Source: Paramagnetospirillum magnetotacticum MS-1 (GTDB lineage Bacteria; Pseudomonadota; Alphaproteobacteria; Rhodospirillales; Magnetospirillaceae). Taken from it: a stretch of 64,000 bases of DNA. Under the pieces are notes generated by a model that was not told the DNA's origin, did not search any database, and was given only the letters and a program-made list of their open reading frames with translations. Made by a program: the position numbers and the translations under genes. The DNA lies in contig NZ_JXSL01000030.1 in assembly GCF_000829825.1 (NCBI RefSeq), positions 999,501 to 1,063,500 on the forward strand, in the 5' to 3' direction. Shown one piece after another: positions 1 to 9,985 of the stretch. Numbering within the stretch: position 1 is the stretch's first letter; each line of letters begins with the position of its first letter.

Positions 1-226
1 GCTCGCCGCCGCCGAATCCCACTTCCAGCCAGACCGAGCGGACCGCGCCGGGAAACAGGAGGCCGGGTTCAAGGATTTCGCCCGGCTGCGGGATCGCCAG
101 GCTCAGCCGGGGCAGCAAGTCCTCGATCAGCCCAAGGGCGTTGCGGCGCAGGGCCTTGCCCTTGCGCCGACCGAAAAAACGCGGCCGCTCGGCGGCCGCG
201 TTTCCCTTTTCAGCATGTTTGCTCAT
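1..226 (-). CDS. trmB: tRNA (guanine-N7-)-methyltransferase, N-terminal part (cut by window edge)
   Basis: This is the first 75 codons of a minus-strand gene that runs off the left edge. The product would methylate N7 of G46 in the tRNA variable loop using S-adenosylmethionine. The visible N-terminus has the basic FFGRRKGKALR stretch, LLPRL, and then WLEVGFGGGE, which is the start of the SAM-binding glycine loop of TrmB. The ATG lies seven bases downstream of the metK stop, so it is probably co-transcribed with metK, which makes its cofactor. metK-trmB is a common alphaproteobacterial pair. The catalytic C-terminal part is not visible, so the call rests on the N-terminal motifs and the context. 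Confidence 0.85.
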   Translation of the reverse strand, partial: MSKHAEKGNAAAERPRFFGRRKGKALRRNALGLIEDLLPRLSLAIPQPGEILEPGLLFPGAVRSVWLEVGFGGGE

Positions 227-233
227 GAAAAGC

Positions 234-1400
234 TTAGAAGGCCTTCTTGAGCTGCTCCACCAGGTCGGTCTTCTCCCAGGAGAAGCCGCCATCGGCGTCC
301 GGGCTGCGGCCGAAATGGCCATAAGCCGCGGTGCGGGCATAGATGGGCTTGTTGAGGCCCAGATGGGTGCGGATGCCGCGGGGGGAAAGATCCACCAGCT
401 GCTGCAGCACCAGGGCCAGCTTGTCCTCGTCCACCTTGCAGGTGCCCGAAGTGTCCACATAGACCGACAGGGGCTTGGACACGCCGATGGCGTAGGAAAG
501 CTGGATCACGCATTTGTCGGCCAAACCGGCGGCGACCACGTTCTTGGCCAGATAGCGCGACGCATAGGCGGCCGAACGGTCAACCTTGGTCGGGTCCTTG
601 CCCGAGAAGGCACCGCCGCCATGGGGCGCAGCGCCACCATAGGTGTCGACGATGATCTTGCGGCCCGTCAGGCCGGTATCGCCGTCGGGACCGCCGATGA
701 CGAAACGGCCGGTGGGGTTGACGTAGAACTGATCCTCGGGCGGGAACCAGCCCTCGGGCAGCACGTTCTTCACATGCGGGCGGACGATTTCCTTGATGTC
801 GGCCTGGGTGAGGCCGTCCACATGCTGGTGCGAGACCACCACGGAGGTGGCGCGGACCGGCTTGCCGTCGCGGTATTCCAGGGTGACCTGGCTCTTGGAA
901 TCGGGCAGTAGCTGAGGAGCGGCGCCGGAATGGCGGGCCTCGGCCAGGCTTTTCAGGATCTCGTGCGAGTAGTAGATGGGCGCCGGCATGAGGACCGGGG
1001 TCTCGTTGCAGGCATAGCCGAACATGATGCCCTGGTCGCCCGCGCCTTCATCCTTGTCGGCGCCGGAATCGACGCCCTGGGCGATGTCGGCCGACTGGGC
1101 ATGGACGCGGTTGATGATCTCGGCATGCTTCCAGTGGAAGCCTTCCTGCTCGTAGCCGATATCCTTGACGGCGTGGCGGGCCAACTCGTCCATCAGGGCG
1201 GCGTTGACCGAGGCCGGGCCGCGCACTTCGCCGGCCATGACGATCAGGTTGGTGGTGACCAGGGTCTCCACCGCCACGCGGGCATAGGGATCGGCGCCAA
1301 GGAACGCATCGACGACGGCATCGGAGATCCGGTCGGCAACCTTGTCGGGATGGCCTTCGGACACGGATTCACTGGTGAAGAGGAAATTCTTTTTGGACAC
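234..1400 (-). CDS. metK: S-adenosylmethionine synthetase
   Basis: MetK makes S-adenosylmethionine from methionine and ATP in the cytoplasm. At 388 residues it has the usual family length. It carries the N-terminal [13 protein letters not shown] block, the ATP-binding [12 protein letters not shown] hexapeptide region and the P-loop-like [10 protein letters not shown] chose the GTG at 1398-1400: GGAGGG sits eight bases upstream and the conserved [13 protein letters not shown] begins right there. The frame stays open upstream to 1481 but that extension has no family resemblance. It lies between an XRE regulator upstream and trmB downstream. The 221-base leader shows a strong hairpin but no SAM riboswitch I can recognise. 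Confidence 0.97.
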   Translation of the reverse strand: MSKKNFLFTSESVSEGHPDKVADRISDAVVDAFLGADPYARVAVETLVTTNLIVMAGEVRGPASVNAALMDELARHAVKDIGYEQEGFHWKHAEIINRVHAQSADIAQGVDSGADKDEGAGDQGIMFGYACNETPVLMPAPIYYSHEILKSLAEARHSGAAPQLLPDSKSQVTLEYRDGKPVRATSVVVSHQHVDGLTQADIKEIVRPHVKNVLPEGWFPPEDQFYVNPTGRFVIGGPDGDTGLTGRKIIVDTYGGAAPHGGGAFSGKDPTKVDRSAAYASRYLAKNVVAAGLADKCVIQLSYAIGVSKPLSVYVDTSGTCKVDEDKLALVLQQLVDLSPRGIRTHLGLNKPIYARTAAYGHFGRSPDADGGFSWEKTDLVEQLKKAF

Positions 1401-1561
1401 GGGGCTTACCCTCCTAGATCCAACCAAAATTGGGACCTGGGGCATCAGCACGCGAGAACAGCGCCATCGTGATGCACCCACTTAGCCGAAATCAGCGTGG
1501 CGGCAAGCGGTCAAAATCTCCACGGGAGCGGCAACACCCCTCCGGGTCGTTCTTCTGACAG

Positions 1562-1599
1562 GCCGAGGGGCGACTCGTCAAGACGAATCGCCCCTCGGC
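1562..1599 (-). terminator. Strong hairpin downstream of the XRE regulator gene
   Basis: A perfect 12-bp stem (GCCGAGGGGCGA at 1562-1573 with its complement at 1588-1599) is extended inward by TCGT/ACGA pairs around a tetraloop. It starts about 22 bases after the stop of the regulator gene and lies 160 bases before metK. No clear T-run follows on the minus strand, so it may be an attenuating or mRNA-stabilising hairpin rather than a full terminator. Confidence 0.6.
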
Positions 1600-1621
1600 T
1601 AAAATCCTGGATTTCAAAGGG

Positions 1622-2116
1622 TTATTTCTTGGTTTCGCCGGTCGCGGCCAGGGCCTTGGCCAAGTCATAGACACGGCGGCGGACCTGAGGGTCGATGATG
1701 GCGTAATAAGCCCGGACCAGTTCCAGCGTTTCGCGCTTGGTCATGGGATCGGCCTCGAAACTGGCGGGCTCCTCGGAGAGGCCGGAGGCACCGCGCGAAA
1801 CCGCCACCGGGCTTTGCTCCTGGACGGTTTCGGCCATGTCGTCGAAGAAGAACGACACGGGCACGTCCAGAACGCGCGACAGGTCGAAGAGGCGCGAGGC
1901 GCCGATCCGGTTGGCGCCGCGCTCGTATTTCTGCACCTGCTGGAAGGTCAGCCCGATGGACTCTCCCAGCTTCTCCTGGCTCATCCCCATCAGGGTGCGG
2001 CGCAGCCGGACCCGTCCACCCACATGAATATCCACCGGATTGGGAAGGCCAGAGGGGAGGCGGCCTCTGGACGAGCCGCGGTGGGTAGGGGCGGAAGTGC
2101 GTTTGCTCTTGACCAT
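1622..2116 (-). CDS. XRE-family transcriptional regulator (PhrR-like, metK-linked)
   Basis: A 164-residue protein with one lambda-repressor-type helix-turn-helix at about residues 30-90 (VRLRRTLMGMSQEKLGESIG, then FQQVQKYERGANRIGASRL). A basic, low-complexity N-terminus precedes it, and an acidic linker with a C-terminal helical segment follows. The family is typical of alphaproteobacteria, where it sits between lnt and metK. In Sinorhizobium the relative next to the lnt homologue actA is the low-pH-induced phrR; that name is by analogy only. Its target is unknown, and the conserved place before metK suggests a link to methionine/SAM or stress control. A good sigma-70 promoter lies at 2175-2203. 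Confidence 0.88.
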   Translation of the reverse strand: MVKSKRTSAPTHRGSSRGRLPSGLPNPVDIHVGGRVRLRRTLMGMSQEKLGESIGLTFQQVQKYERGANRIGASRLFDLSRVLDVPVSFFFDDMAETVQEQSPVAVSRGASGLSEEPASFEADPMTKRETLELVRAYYAIIDPQVRRRVYDLAKALAATGETKK

Positions 2117-2174
2117 GGCTGCGTCCTAATAGGTCTTAGGTGGGCGGAGTAAAAGTACCGACAGTTGTGTCGTT

Positions 2175-2203
2175 ACCATAGGGGCGTGATTGCATACAGT
2201 CAA
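2175..2203 (-). promoter_or_regulatory. Predicted sigma-70 promoter for the XRE regulator (and perhaps metK-trmB)
   Basis: Reading the minus strand, TTGACT (2203-2198), a 17-base spacer and TATGGT (2180-2175) form a near-consensus promoter. It lies about 60 bases upstream of the regulator ATG in an AT-rich 148-base gap after lnt. Confidence 0.6.
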
Positions 2204-2264
2204 CACGCTACACGGGAGGCGCATAGCACTATTATCATATACCTAATGTATGGTTGGTAAATTT

Positions 2265-3809
2265 CTAATTCAACCGACGCAGAAAAAAAACTGCGATACA
2301 GGTCAACAGGATCATCAGTCCGGGAACCAGATCGCCCAATCGGCCATAAACCGTGCCGGGCAGGGACTGGGGCAGAGGGGCGTCGAGGATTCCCCTCTCT
2401 CCCAGGGGCAGGTGGGCAATGACGCGGCCCACCGGATCCACGACCGCCGAGATGCCGGTATTGGCGGCACGGGCCTGGGGCAAGCCCTCCTCGATGGAAC
2501 GCATGCGCGCCGCCGCCAGATGCTGATGCGGTCCCGAGGAAATTCCGAACCAGCCGTCATTGGTGACATTGACGATCCAGCCGGGACGGGGCTGGTCCTT
2601 GGCCAGGAAGGCGCCGGGAAAGATCGCCTCGTAGCAGATCATGGGCGCCATGGCGGGCAAGCCGGGCAGGGCCAGGGTGACCGGTCCCGGTCCCGCCGAA
2701 AAGTCGGTGCTGCCATGGGTGATCTTGTCGATGGGCAGGATGGAGCGTAGGGGCACGTATTCGCCCCAGGGCACCAGATGGACCTTGTCATAGATGGCCG
2801 CGATTTCCGACGATCCGGTGACCACCATCAGCGAGTTCCAGATCTGGAAGGGCTCGACGCCCCTGGGCGTGATGCGCGGCGCGCCGGTCAGCAGCAGCCC
2901 GCCCGGCGGCACCGCCGCCGCCGCCATCTGGCGGTGCAGACGGTCGAGATCGAGGAAATAGGCCACGGCGGTTTCCGGCCAGATCACGGCACTGATCTTT
3001 TCGAAACCCGGTCCCCGCGACAGTGTCACATGGTCGCGCAGATGGGCTTCGCGCTGTTCGTCGCGCCATTTGTTGCCCTGGGGCACGGCGGCCTGGACAA
3101 GGCGTAAGGTGACATCGGGGACATTGGCCTCAGGGTTCAGGGCCAGCCGCCAGGTGCCGCCGATCCATATCAGGGCGGGCAGGCCCAGGACCAGGGCGGC
3201 CACCGTGCGGCCCTGGCCGGGCCGGGTGACCAGGGCCGGGGCCAGCACCACCAGATAGGTCAGCAGGGACAGGCCCCAAATGCCGCCCAACGCCCCGAAT
3301 TGCAGCATGGGTAGACTGATATCCCAGACCGACCCGACCGGGTTCCAGGGCAGGCCGCTCATCACCCAGGAGCGCAGCCATTCCGACAGGGTCAGCGTCG
3401 CGGCCAGGGCGGGTATGCGGGCGATCCGGCCCAGGCGGGCCATGTGCACGGCCAAAGTGGCCAGACCGTTGAAGGCGGCCAGCAACGAGGACAGGCCGAA
3501 CACCGCGAAGGGGATCATCCAGCCGAAGCGGAGCGCATCCACCAGCAGGGCGTTGGAAATCCAGTAAAGCCCCACGGCAAACCAGCCGGTGGACCACCAG
3601 AATCCGGCGCCGAAGGCTTCGCGCCGCGTGGCTGCACTATCCAGGCTCCAGGCCATGGCGGGAAAGGCGATCAGCAGAACGGGCAGCACATGGGTGGGCG
3701 GCAGGGCGCTGGCCGCCAGGATTCCCGCAGCCATGAGGGCAAATCGCCGCCGCCAGCCAGTGAGCGCCTGGAAACGGCTGGACAGGGAATGCACGCAGAT
3801 CAAGGTCAT
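2265..3809 (-). CDS. lnt: Apolipoprotein N-acyltransferase
   Basis: Lnt adds the third acyl chain to the N-terminal cysteine of lipoproteins in the inner membrane. The protein has 514 residues. A multi-spanning N-terminal half of hydrophobic segments (about residues 20-220) is followed by a periplasmic nitrilase-like (CN-hydrolase) domain. The catalytic triad is visible: Glu in WPETAV (about 276), Lys in YDKVHLVPWGEY (about 341) and Cys in MICYEAIF (about 390). A last C-terminal membrane segment follows. It sits between corC and the XRE/metK genes, the standard alphaproteobacterial order. A repeat doublet separates it from corC. Confidence 0.96.
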   Translation of the reverse strand: MTLICVHSLSSRFQALTGWRRRFALMAAGILAASALPPTHVLPVLLIAFPAMAWSLDSAATRREAFGAGFWWSTGWFAVGLYWISNALLVDALRFGWMIPFAVFGLSSLLAAFNGLATLAVHMARLGRIARIPALAATLTLSEWLRSWVMSGLPWNPVGSVWDISLPMLQFGALGGIWGLSLLTYLVVLAPALVTRPGQGRTVAALVLGLPALIWIGGTWRLALNPEANVPDVTLRLVQAAVPQGNKWRDEQREAHLRDHVTLSRGPGFEKISAVIWPETAVAYFLDLDRLHRQMAAAAVPPGGLLLTGAPRITPRGVEPFQIWNSLMVVTGSSEIAAIYDKVHLVPWGEYVPLRSILPIDKITHGSTDFSAGPGPVTLALPGLPAMAPMICYEAIFPGAFLAKDQPRPGWIVNVTNDGWFGISSGPHQHLAAARMRSIEEGLPQARAANTGISAVVDPVGRVIAHLPLGERGILDAPLPQSLPGTVYGRLGDLVPGLMILLTCIAVFFLRRLN

Positions 3810-3829
3810 GGGCTTGTGCTTCTTTGATT

Positions 3830-3948
3830 CTCCCTCGCCACCCGCTTGCGGGGGGAGAGGGTCGAGGTGAGGGGGGTGACGGCCACGGACGCACCCTCAC
3901 CCGGCTCGCTAAAGGCTCGCCACCCTCTCCCGCAGGCGGGAGAGGGGC
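3830..3948. repeat. RF-1 palindromic repeat doublet between corC and lnt
   Basis: Two inverted RF-1 units face each other. The left one runs CTCCCTCGCC...GGGGGGAGAGGG then GGTGAGGGG. The right one runs CACCCTCACCC then CCCTCTCCCGC-AG-GCGGGAGAGGGG. The whole stretch could fold into one long hairpin. The same arms recur at 25876-25950 and 26952-27026. It resembles the REP/BIME class of intergenic palindromes. Confidence 0.75.
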
Positions 3949-3954
3949 AAGATA

Positions 3955-4920
3955 TTATTCCGTGGCCGCTGGCTCCAGGCTTGCCACCCGGCGCACCCTT
4001 ACCCGCTTGACCCGGCGCGGATCGGCGTCCAGGACCTCGAATTCCAGTCCGGCGGAATGGGTGATCAGCTCGCCGCGCGACGGCACCCGTCCGGCCACGA
4101 AGGAGACCAGACCGCCCAAGGTTTCCACCTCTTCGCGCTCTTCCTCGGTCAGCACCGCGCCCATGCGGTCCTCGAATTCGGCGATGGGGGTGCGGCCGTC
4201 GGCCTCGACGGTGCCGTCGTCGCAGAGCGTCAGTTCCGGCTCTTCGTCCTGGTCGTGTTCGTCCTCGATCTCGCCGACGATCTGTTCCACCAGATCCTCG
4301 ATGGTGACCAGACCGTCGATGCCGCCGTATTCATCCACCACCAGAGCCAGATGCGAACGTTTGAGCCGCATCTCAAGCAATAGATCGGTGACCCGCATGC
4401 TGGGCGCCACGAACTGGACGCGGCGCGCCAGGCGGGGCAGGTTGAACGCCTTGCCCTCTCCCATCACCTCCAGCAGATCCTTGATGTGGATCATGCCGAT
4501 GACGTCGTCCAGCGACCGGCGATAGACCGGCAGGCGGGAATGGCCGCAATCGATGAACAGGGCGATCAGCCCTTCCAGGGATATCTTGGCTTCCACCGCC
4601 ACGATATCGGCGCGCGGCACCATGACGTCGTAGGCGGTGACGTCGCGCAGATGCAAGATGTTGCCGAGCAGCTGGCGCTCGTGTTCGTCGATGGGGATTT
4701 CGGCGCTGTCGCGATCCTCGATCAGCTCTTCCAGGGCGTCGCGCACGGTCTCGGCGCCCTTGGGGCGGCGGCGGCCCTTCAGCCAGCCGCGCATGGCACC
4801 GAACAGCGAATCATCGCCTGCCTTGCGCTGAGTTGCCCCGCCGTCGCGGGGCGGGCTTTCGCCCGATCTCTTGGTGTTTGCCCCGCCTTCGCGGGGCGGG
4901 CTACTGCCAGGGTCGTTCAT
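3955..4920 (-). CDS. corC: CorC/HlyC-family CBS-domain protein
   Basis: A 321-residue cytoplasmic protein of the CorC/TlyC family, linked to magnesium/cobalt efflux or, in alphaproteobacteria, to membrane and rRNA-processing neighbours. Two CBS domains lie at about residues 85-205 (VMVPRADIVAVE ... SRLPVYRRSLDDVIGMIHIKDLL and a second copy). A CorC_HlyC domain with SRGELITHSAGLEFEVLDADPRRVKRVRV follows. There is no N-terminal membrane domain. The N-terminus is odd: SPPREGGAN and SPPRDGGAT are encoded by two copies of the RF-3 palindrome. It ends a short gap before lnt and starts six bases after ybeY. Confidence 0.92.
   Translation of the reverse strand: MNDPGSSPPREGGANTKRSGESPPRDGGATQRKAGDDSLFGAMRGWLKGRRRPKGAETVRDALEELIEDRDSAEIPIDEHERQLLGNILHLRDVTAYDVMVPRADIVAVEAKISLEGLIALFIDCGHSRLPVYRRSLDDVIGMIHIKDLLEVMGEGKAFNLPRLARRVQFVAPSMRVTDLLLEMRLKRSHLALVVDEYGGIDGLVTIEDLVEQIVGEIEDEHDQDEEPELTLCDDGTVEADGRTPIAEFEDRMGAVLTEEEREEVETLGGLVSFVAGRVPSRGELITHSAGLEFEVLDADPRRVKRVRVRRVASLEPAATE
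4833..4902. repeat. Two RF-3 palindromes inside the corC coding region
   Basis: Two near-identical hairpins, CCCCGCCGTCGCGGGGCGGG (4836-4855) and CCCCGCCTTCGCGGGGCGGG (4881-4900), each followed by GCT, lie 45 bases apart. That is a multiple of three, so corC stays in frame. A third related copy lies at 49140-49161 outside coding sequence. Confidence 0.75.
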
Positions 4921-4926
4921 GGACCT

Positions 4927-5421
4927 TTATTGCTCTCCATAAGGGTCGGCGATGCCGAGCGCCGCCAGCAGGGTGGTTTCCAAGGATTCCATCTCGGCGG
5001 CCTCCTCATCGTCCATGTGATCATAACCCAACAGATGCAGGACGCCATGGACAACAAGATGACCAAAATGATCGGCGAGAGTCTTGCCCTGATCCTTGGC
5101 CTCGGCGGCGCAGGTCTCATAGGCCAGGATGACGTCGCCCAAGAGCAGCGGCGCGCCGGGCACCAGTGGCGCGTCCTCGTCGTCCAGGGAGGCGAAAGAC
5201 AGAACGTTGGTGGGCTGGTCCTTGCCGCGCCAGTCGCGATTGAGACCCTGCACCGTGGCATCGTCGGCCAGCACGATGGACAATTCCACCACGCCTTCGG
5301 GCAGATCGACGGCACCCAGCGCGGTGGCGGCCAGACGCCCGCAGCGGGCCTCGGCATCGGGCAGGACGTCAGTCCAGGCCGGGTATTGAATGTCGACGGC
5401 GATGTCGATGGTTACGGTCAT
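4927..5421 (-). CDS. ybeY: Endoribonuclease YbeY
   Basis: A 164-residue UPF0054 metalloprotein involved in 16S rRNA 3'-end maturation and 70S ribosome quality control. The metal-binding signature HGVLHLLGYDH is intact near residues 125-135. ADDATVQGLNRDWRGKDQPTNVLSF is the typical family core. The ATG overlaps the phoH stop by four bases (ATGA), so translation is probably coupled. phoH-ybeY-corC-lnt is a widely conserved operon. Confidence 0.96.
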   Translation of the reverse strand: MTVTIDIAVDIQYPAWTDVLPDAEARCGRLAATALGAVDLPEGVVELSIVLADDATVQGLNRDWRGKDQPTNVLSFASLDDEDAPLVPGAPLLLGDVILAYETCAAEAKDQGKTLADHFGHLVVHGVLHLLGYDHMDDEEAAEMESLETTLLAALGIADPYGEQ

Positions 5422-6382
5422 GACTCGGCCTTCTTTTCCTTGGATTCGCGGTCGGCCTTGTCATAGGCGCGCACGATGCGGGTCACCAGATCGTGGCGTA
5501 CCACGTCCTTGTCGCTAAAACGCACGAAACGCACGCCCTCGACGCCGTCCAGGATGTGGACGGCGTCCACCAGCCCCGAACGTGTGCCGGGCGGCAGGTC
5601 GATCTGGCTGACATCGCCGGTCACCACCATGCGGGAATTCTCGCCCATGCGGGTGAGGAACATGCGCATCTGCATGGCGGTGGTGTTCTGGGCCTCGTCG
5701 AGGATGATGAAGGAATTGGCCAGGGTGCGTCCGCGCATGAAGGCCAGCGGCGCCACCTCGATCTCGCCGCCCAACAGCTTCTTGGCCACCTGATCGCCGG
5801 GCAGCATGTCGTGAAGCGCGTCGTAGAGCGGCCGCAGATAAGGGTCCACCTTGTCCTTGAGATCGCCGGGCAGAAACCCTAAGCGCTCGCCCGCCTCCAC
5901 CGCAGGTCGCGACAAAATGATGCGGTCCACCTCGCCCGCCACCATCATGGAGACCGCCTTTGCCACCGCCAGATAGGTCTTGCCGGTGCCCGCGGGGCCA
6001 AGGCCGAAGGTCAGTGGCGCCTCGCCCATGGCCCGGATATACGCGGCCTGAACGGGGGTGCGCGCCGCGATGTGGCGCTTGCGGGTGCGGATGACCAGAT
6101 CCCCGGCCGAATCCTCGTGCCGCACCATGCGAACCGCGCTATCCACGTCGGCGGTCTCGAGATGGCCCTGGCGCTTGGTCGTCTGATAGAGGCTGTCGAG
6201 AATGCGGGCGGCTTCGGCGGCGGAATCCGGGGTGCCCGAAACGGTCACCGTATTGCCGCGCACATCGAGCGCCACGCCCAGATGGCCCTCGATCCGGTCG
6301 AGATTGGCGTTGTGGGGGCCGAACAGCACCTGGGCCAGGGCGTTGTCGGGAAATTCGCGCACGATCGAGGTGTCGCCGGGGC

Positions 6383-6386
<4 letters not shown>
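5418..6386 (-). CDS. PhoH-like ATPase (PhoL)
   Basis: A 322-residue PhoH-family P-loop ATPase with an N-terminal KH-like domain. Walker A is GPAGTGKT (130-137) and Walker B is FIILDEAQ (DE at about 230). Family members work with YbeY in RNA metabolism. The start is a GTG at 6384-6386 that overlaps the miaB stop as GTGA, with GGAGG ten bases upstream. An open frame continues to 6566 but lies inside miaB and has no homology, so I reject it. Confidence 0.94.
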
Positions 6387-7699
<1,313 letters not shown>

Positions 7700-7748
7700 T
7701 GTCTTACGCGTCCAGGAAATTCATGGTCAGGGAGCCGGGCGTCACGAG

Positions 7749-8558
7749 TCAAGGATTCGCAGCAGGGCGCCCGGCCAGAAGGCGGGTCACACCGTGGCTG
7801 ATCACCTTGTGGCAATGGGCCGACAGCACCTTGCGCGAGCCGAATTCGGCTACGGTGACCGGCGGATGGAACTCCACCTCCACGGTGATGCGTCCCATGC
7901 CCAGCGCGCCCACCAGATGCCCGGCCAGGGTCATATCGCCGTACCAGGCCAGAAAGGGGCGAAGCGCGCGGGTGATGGGCAGGCCGTCCAGCCTGGCATA
8001 GGCCACCGAGACTGGCTGCACCGAAACGGCGCGCGGCATCCCGTCGGCGCCCCGCACCTCGCCTTCTGCCACCGAGAAGAACGAGCTTTTGAACGGCATG
8101 ACGTGATTGCCGTCGTTCGACGTGCCCTCGGCGAACAGGATCAGCGACTCGCCCAGATCAAAGCGGTCGAGCAGGCCGTTCTTTTCCCGCGCCGTGGCGC
8201 CGCGGCTGCGCTCGATGAACACGGTGCGCGAAATGCGGGCCAGGAAGCCGAAACCGGCCCAGCCCGCAACCTCGTTCTTGGCGACGAAATAGGCATGCAG
8301 CAGGCTGCCCAACACGATGATGTCGAGATAGCTGGCGTGGTTGGCCACGTAAAGCACCGGTGATCCGTCTTCCAGCGGGCGGCCATGGACCACCACGTCA
8401 TAGCCGATGATGGCCATGACTCCCTTCCAGTAGAAGCGGGTGTAAGTCGGCATGCGCGGACGCGCCGCAAGGCGCAGCACCAGAAAGGGCGGCAGCAGGA
8501 GCAGGGTCCACAGCACGAAGCCGAGGAAGCGCAAAATGGCGATGGGAGTGGAGATCAT
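7749..8558 (-). CDS. olsA: Lysophospholipid/lyso-ornithine-lipid acyltransferase (OlsA/PlsC family)
   Basis: A 269-residue PlsC-family O-acyltransferase with an N-terminal membrane anchor (about residues 8-32). The catalytic block is NHASYLD (H74, D79), and FAEGTSND is the usual substrate-binding motif. It starts six bases after the stop of an OlsB-like N-acyltransferase. That pairing favours OlsA, which puts the second acyl chain on lyso-ornithine lipid. A housekeeping 1-acylglycerol-3-phosphate acyltransferase role is possible, because a plsC copy often sits between fur and miaB in alphaproteobacteria. A second PlsC homologue is at 22831-23562. Confidence 0.8.
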   Translation of the reverse strand: MISTPIAILRFLGFVLWTLLLLPPFLVLRLAARPRMPTYTRFYWKGVMAIIGYDVVVHGRPLEDGSPVLYVANHASYLDIIVLGSLLHAYFVAKNEVAGWAGFGFLARISRTVFIERSRGATAREKNGLLDRFDLGESLILFAEGTSNDGNHVMPFKSSFFSVAEGEVRGADGMPRAVSVQPVSVAYARLDGLPITRALRPFLAWYGDMTLAGHLVGALGMGRITVEVEFHPPVTVAEFGSRKVLSAHCHKVISHGVTRLLAGRPAANP

Positions 8559-8564
8559 GGGGGC

Positions 8565-9371
8565 CTATTCCTCGGACCAGCCGGGAATGGTGCGGTCGTA
8601 ATGAGCCCGGTACTTGGCGGTGACCAAGTCGGTTTTGACCATGACGCAAACATCGGTGGTGTTGAACTGGTGGTCGATCACCGCGCCGTCTCCGACAAAA
8701 CCGCCCAGACGCAGGTAACCTTTGATCAGGGGCGGCAATTCGGCCATGGCCCGGCGCGGCTGGAGTGCATCCTTGGGCCGGAGCGCCATGTCGACGCGCA
8801 GATGGGGCAGGGCGCGGGGACGCAGGGATTCGGGCGCCAGATGATGGTGGTAGAGATAGGACAGATGACCGGCCAGAGCCTCGATATCGGTGCCGGGCAG
8901 GCTGGCGCAGCCGAACATCAGCTCGACGCCGTTTTCAAAGACATAGGCGGCGATGCCGTCCCACAGCTTCTTCATGGTGCCGCCGTTGCGGTAACCGGAA
9001 TCGACGCAGGAACGGCCCAGTTCCATGAAACGGCCGCCATTGGCCAGGATCTTGGAAATGTCGTATTCGCCCGCGGTGTAGAACCGGCCGAAGGCCTCGC
9101 CCGGCGCGCGGCGCATCAGACGGTAGGTTCCAACCACGCCAGCCGCTCCGGCGCCCTGCGTCCGGTCGATGACCAGCAGATGATCGCAGACGGGATCGAA
9201 ATCGTCGAAATCGGCCAGGCGGTCACGCATGGCCTGGGTGGGCTTGGCCCCCATCTCCTGATAGAAGACGCGATAGCGCAAGGCCTGGGCGGCGGCGATC
9301 TCGGCCGCGCTTTCGGCAAGGCGGACCTCAAGCCTGTCGCTGAGCTCGCGTGTCTCGGACACGGATTGCAT
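8565..9371 (-). CDS. olsB: L-ornithine N-alpha-acyltransferase (OlsB-like, GNAT fold)
   Basis: OlsB transfers a 3-hydroxyacyl chain from acyl carrier protein to ornithine, the first step of ornithine-lipid synthesis. The 268-residue product has the family pattern: LRYRVFYQEMGA at the N-terminus, FDDFDPVCDHLLVID, then GRFMELGRSCVDSGYR and IKGYLRLGGFVGDGAVID. I start at the ATG 9369-9371, which has AGAGGG upstream; a more upstream ATG at 9440 would run into the fur gene. It is followed directly by olsA and preceded by fur. The GNAT superfamily call is sure; the ornithine specificity is inferred. Confidence 0.82.
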   Translation of the reverse strand: MQSVSETRELSDRLEVRLAESAAEIAAAQALRYRVFYQEMGAKPTQAMRDRLADFDDFDPVCDHLLVIDRTQGAGAAGVVGTYRLMRRAPGEAFGRFYTAGEYDISKILANGGRFMELGRSCVDSGYRNGGTMKKLWDGIAAYVFENGVELMFGCASLPGTDIEALAGHLSYLYHHHLAPESLRPRALPHLRVDMALRPKDALQPRRAMAELPPLIKGYLRLGGFVGDGAVIDHQFNTTDVCVMVKTDLVTAKYRAHYDRTIPGWSEE

Positions 9372-9417
9372 GATCCCTCTGGTTCCGTCCTTTGCGGCGC
9401 GGGTTCGACCGCAAAGC

Positions 9418-9849
9418 CTATTTGTCTTCCGGTTTATCACCGGAAGTCAACGGAACTCCATAAAGTTCAAGGCGATGCCCCACCAGACGGTAGCCATAGC
9501 GCCGCGCGATCTCGCGCTGCAGGGCTTCGATTTCGGTGCTGGTGAACTCGATCACATTGCCCGACTGCATGTCGATCAGGTGATCGTGATGGTCCCCCGC
9601 CGATTCCTCGTAACGGGCGCGGCCGTCGCCGAAATCGTGGCGTTCCAGGATATCGGCTTCCTCGAACAGCCGCACGGTGCGGTAGACGGTGGCGATGGAA
9701 ATATGGGGATCGATGGCGGTGGCGCGGCGATAGACCTCTTCCACATCGGGGTGGTCGGAGGATTCGGACAGAACACGCGCGATAACCCGACGCTGGTCGG
9801 TCATCTTCATGCTCTTGTCGATGCAGCGTTGCTCGATGCGTGAAATCAT
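9418..9849 (-). CDS. fur: Ferric uptake regulator Fur
   Basis: A 143-residue Fur-family repressor. The N-terminal winged helix includes RRVIARVLSESSDHPDVEEVYRR. The regulatory metal site includes HHDH (87-90) and the H/E-rich C-terminal half. There is no CxxC structural zinc site, as in many alphaproteobacterial Fur proteins. It sits upstream of the olsBA-miaB string, its conserved place. Fur-box-like palindromes at 51256-51280 and 51451-51477 are plausible targets in this window. A Mur (manganese) role cannot be ruled out from sequence alone. Confidence 0.9.
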   Translation of the reverse strand: MISRIEQRCIDKSMKMTDQRRVIARVLSESSDHPDVEEVYRRATAIDPHISIATVYRTVRLFEEADILERHDFGDGRARYEESAGDHHDHLIDMQSGNVIEFTSTEIEALQREIARRYGYRLVGHRLELYGVPLTSGDKPEDK

Positions 9850-9985
9850 TGCCGCGATCCGGTAGCCGACGGGTCCCGCCGCGAATGGGACGCTGATGGC
9901 GCCCCGTCAGGCCGGGATTCCGGGATCATGCCCGGAACTCCCTCACTTGTCGAGAAGACGAGTCTTACCTGACGGTTGGGCGTCC

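Noticed and set aside
1401-1621. Possible SAM riboswitch in the metK leader
   Set aside because: The leader has a strong simple hairpin, but I cannot find the conserved core of SAM-I, SAM-II or SAM/SAH riboswitches.
4833-4902. CRISPR-like repeats
   Set aside because: Only two palindromic copies at short distance inside a coding gene, with no regular spacers and no cas genes in the window.
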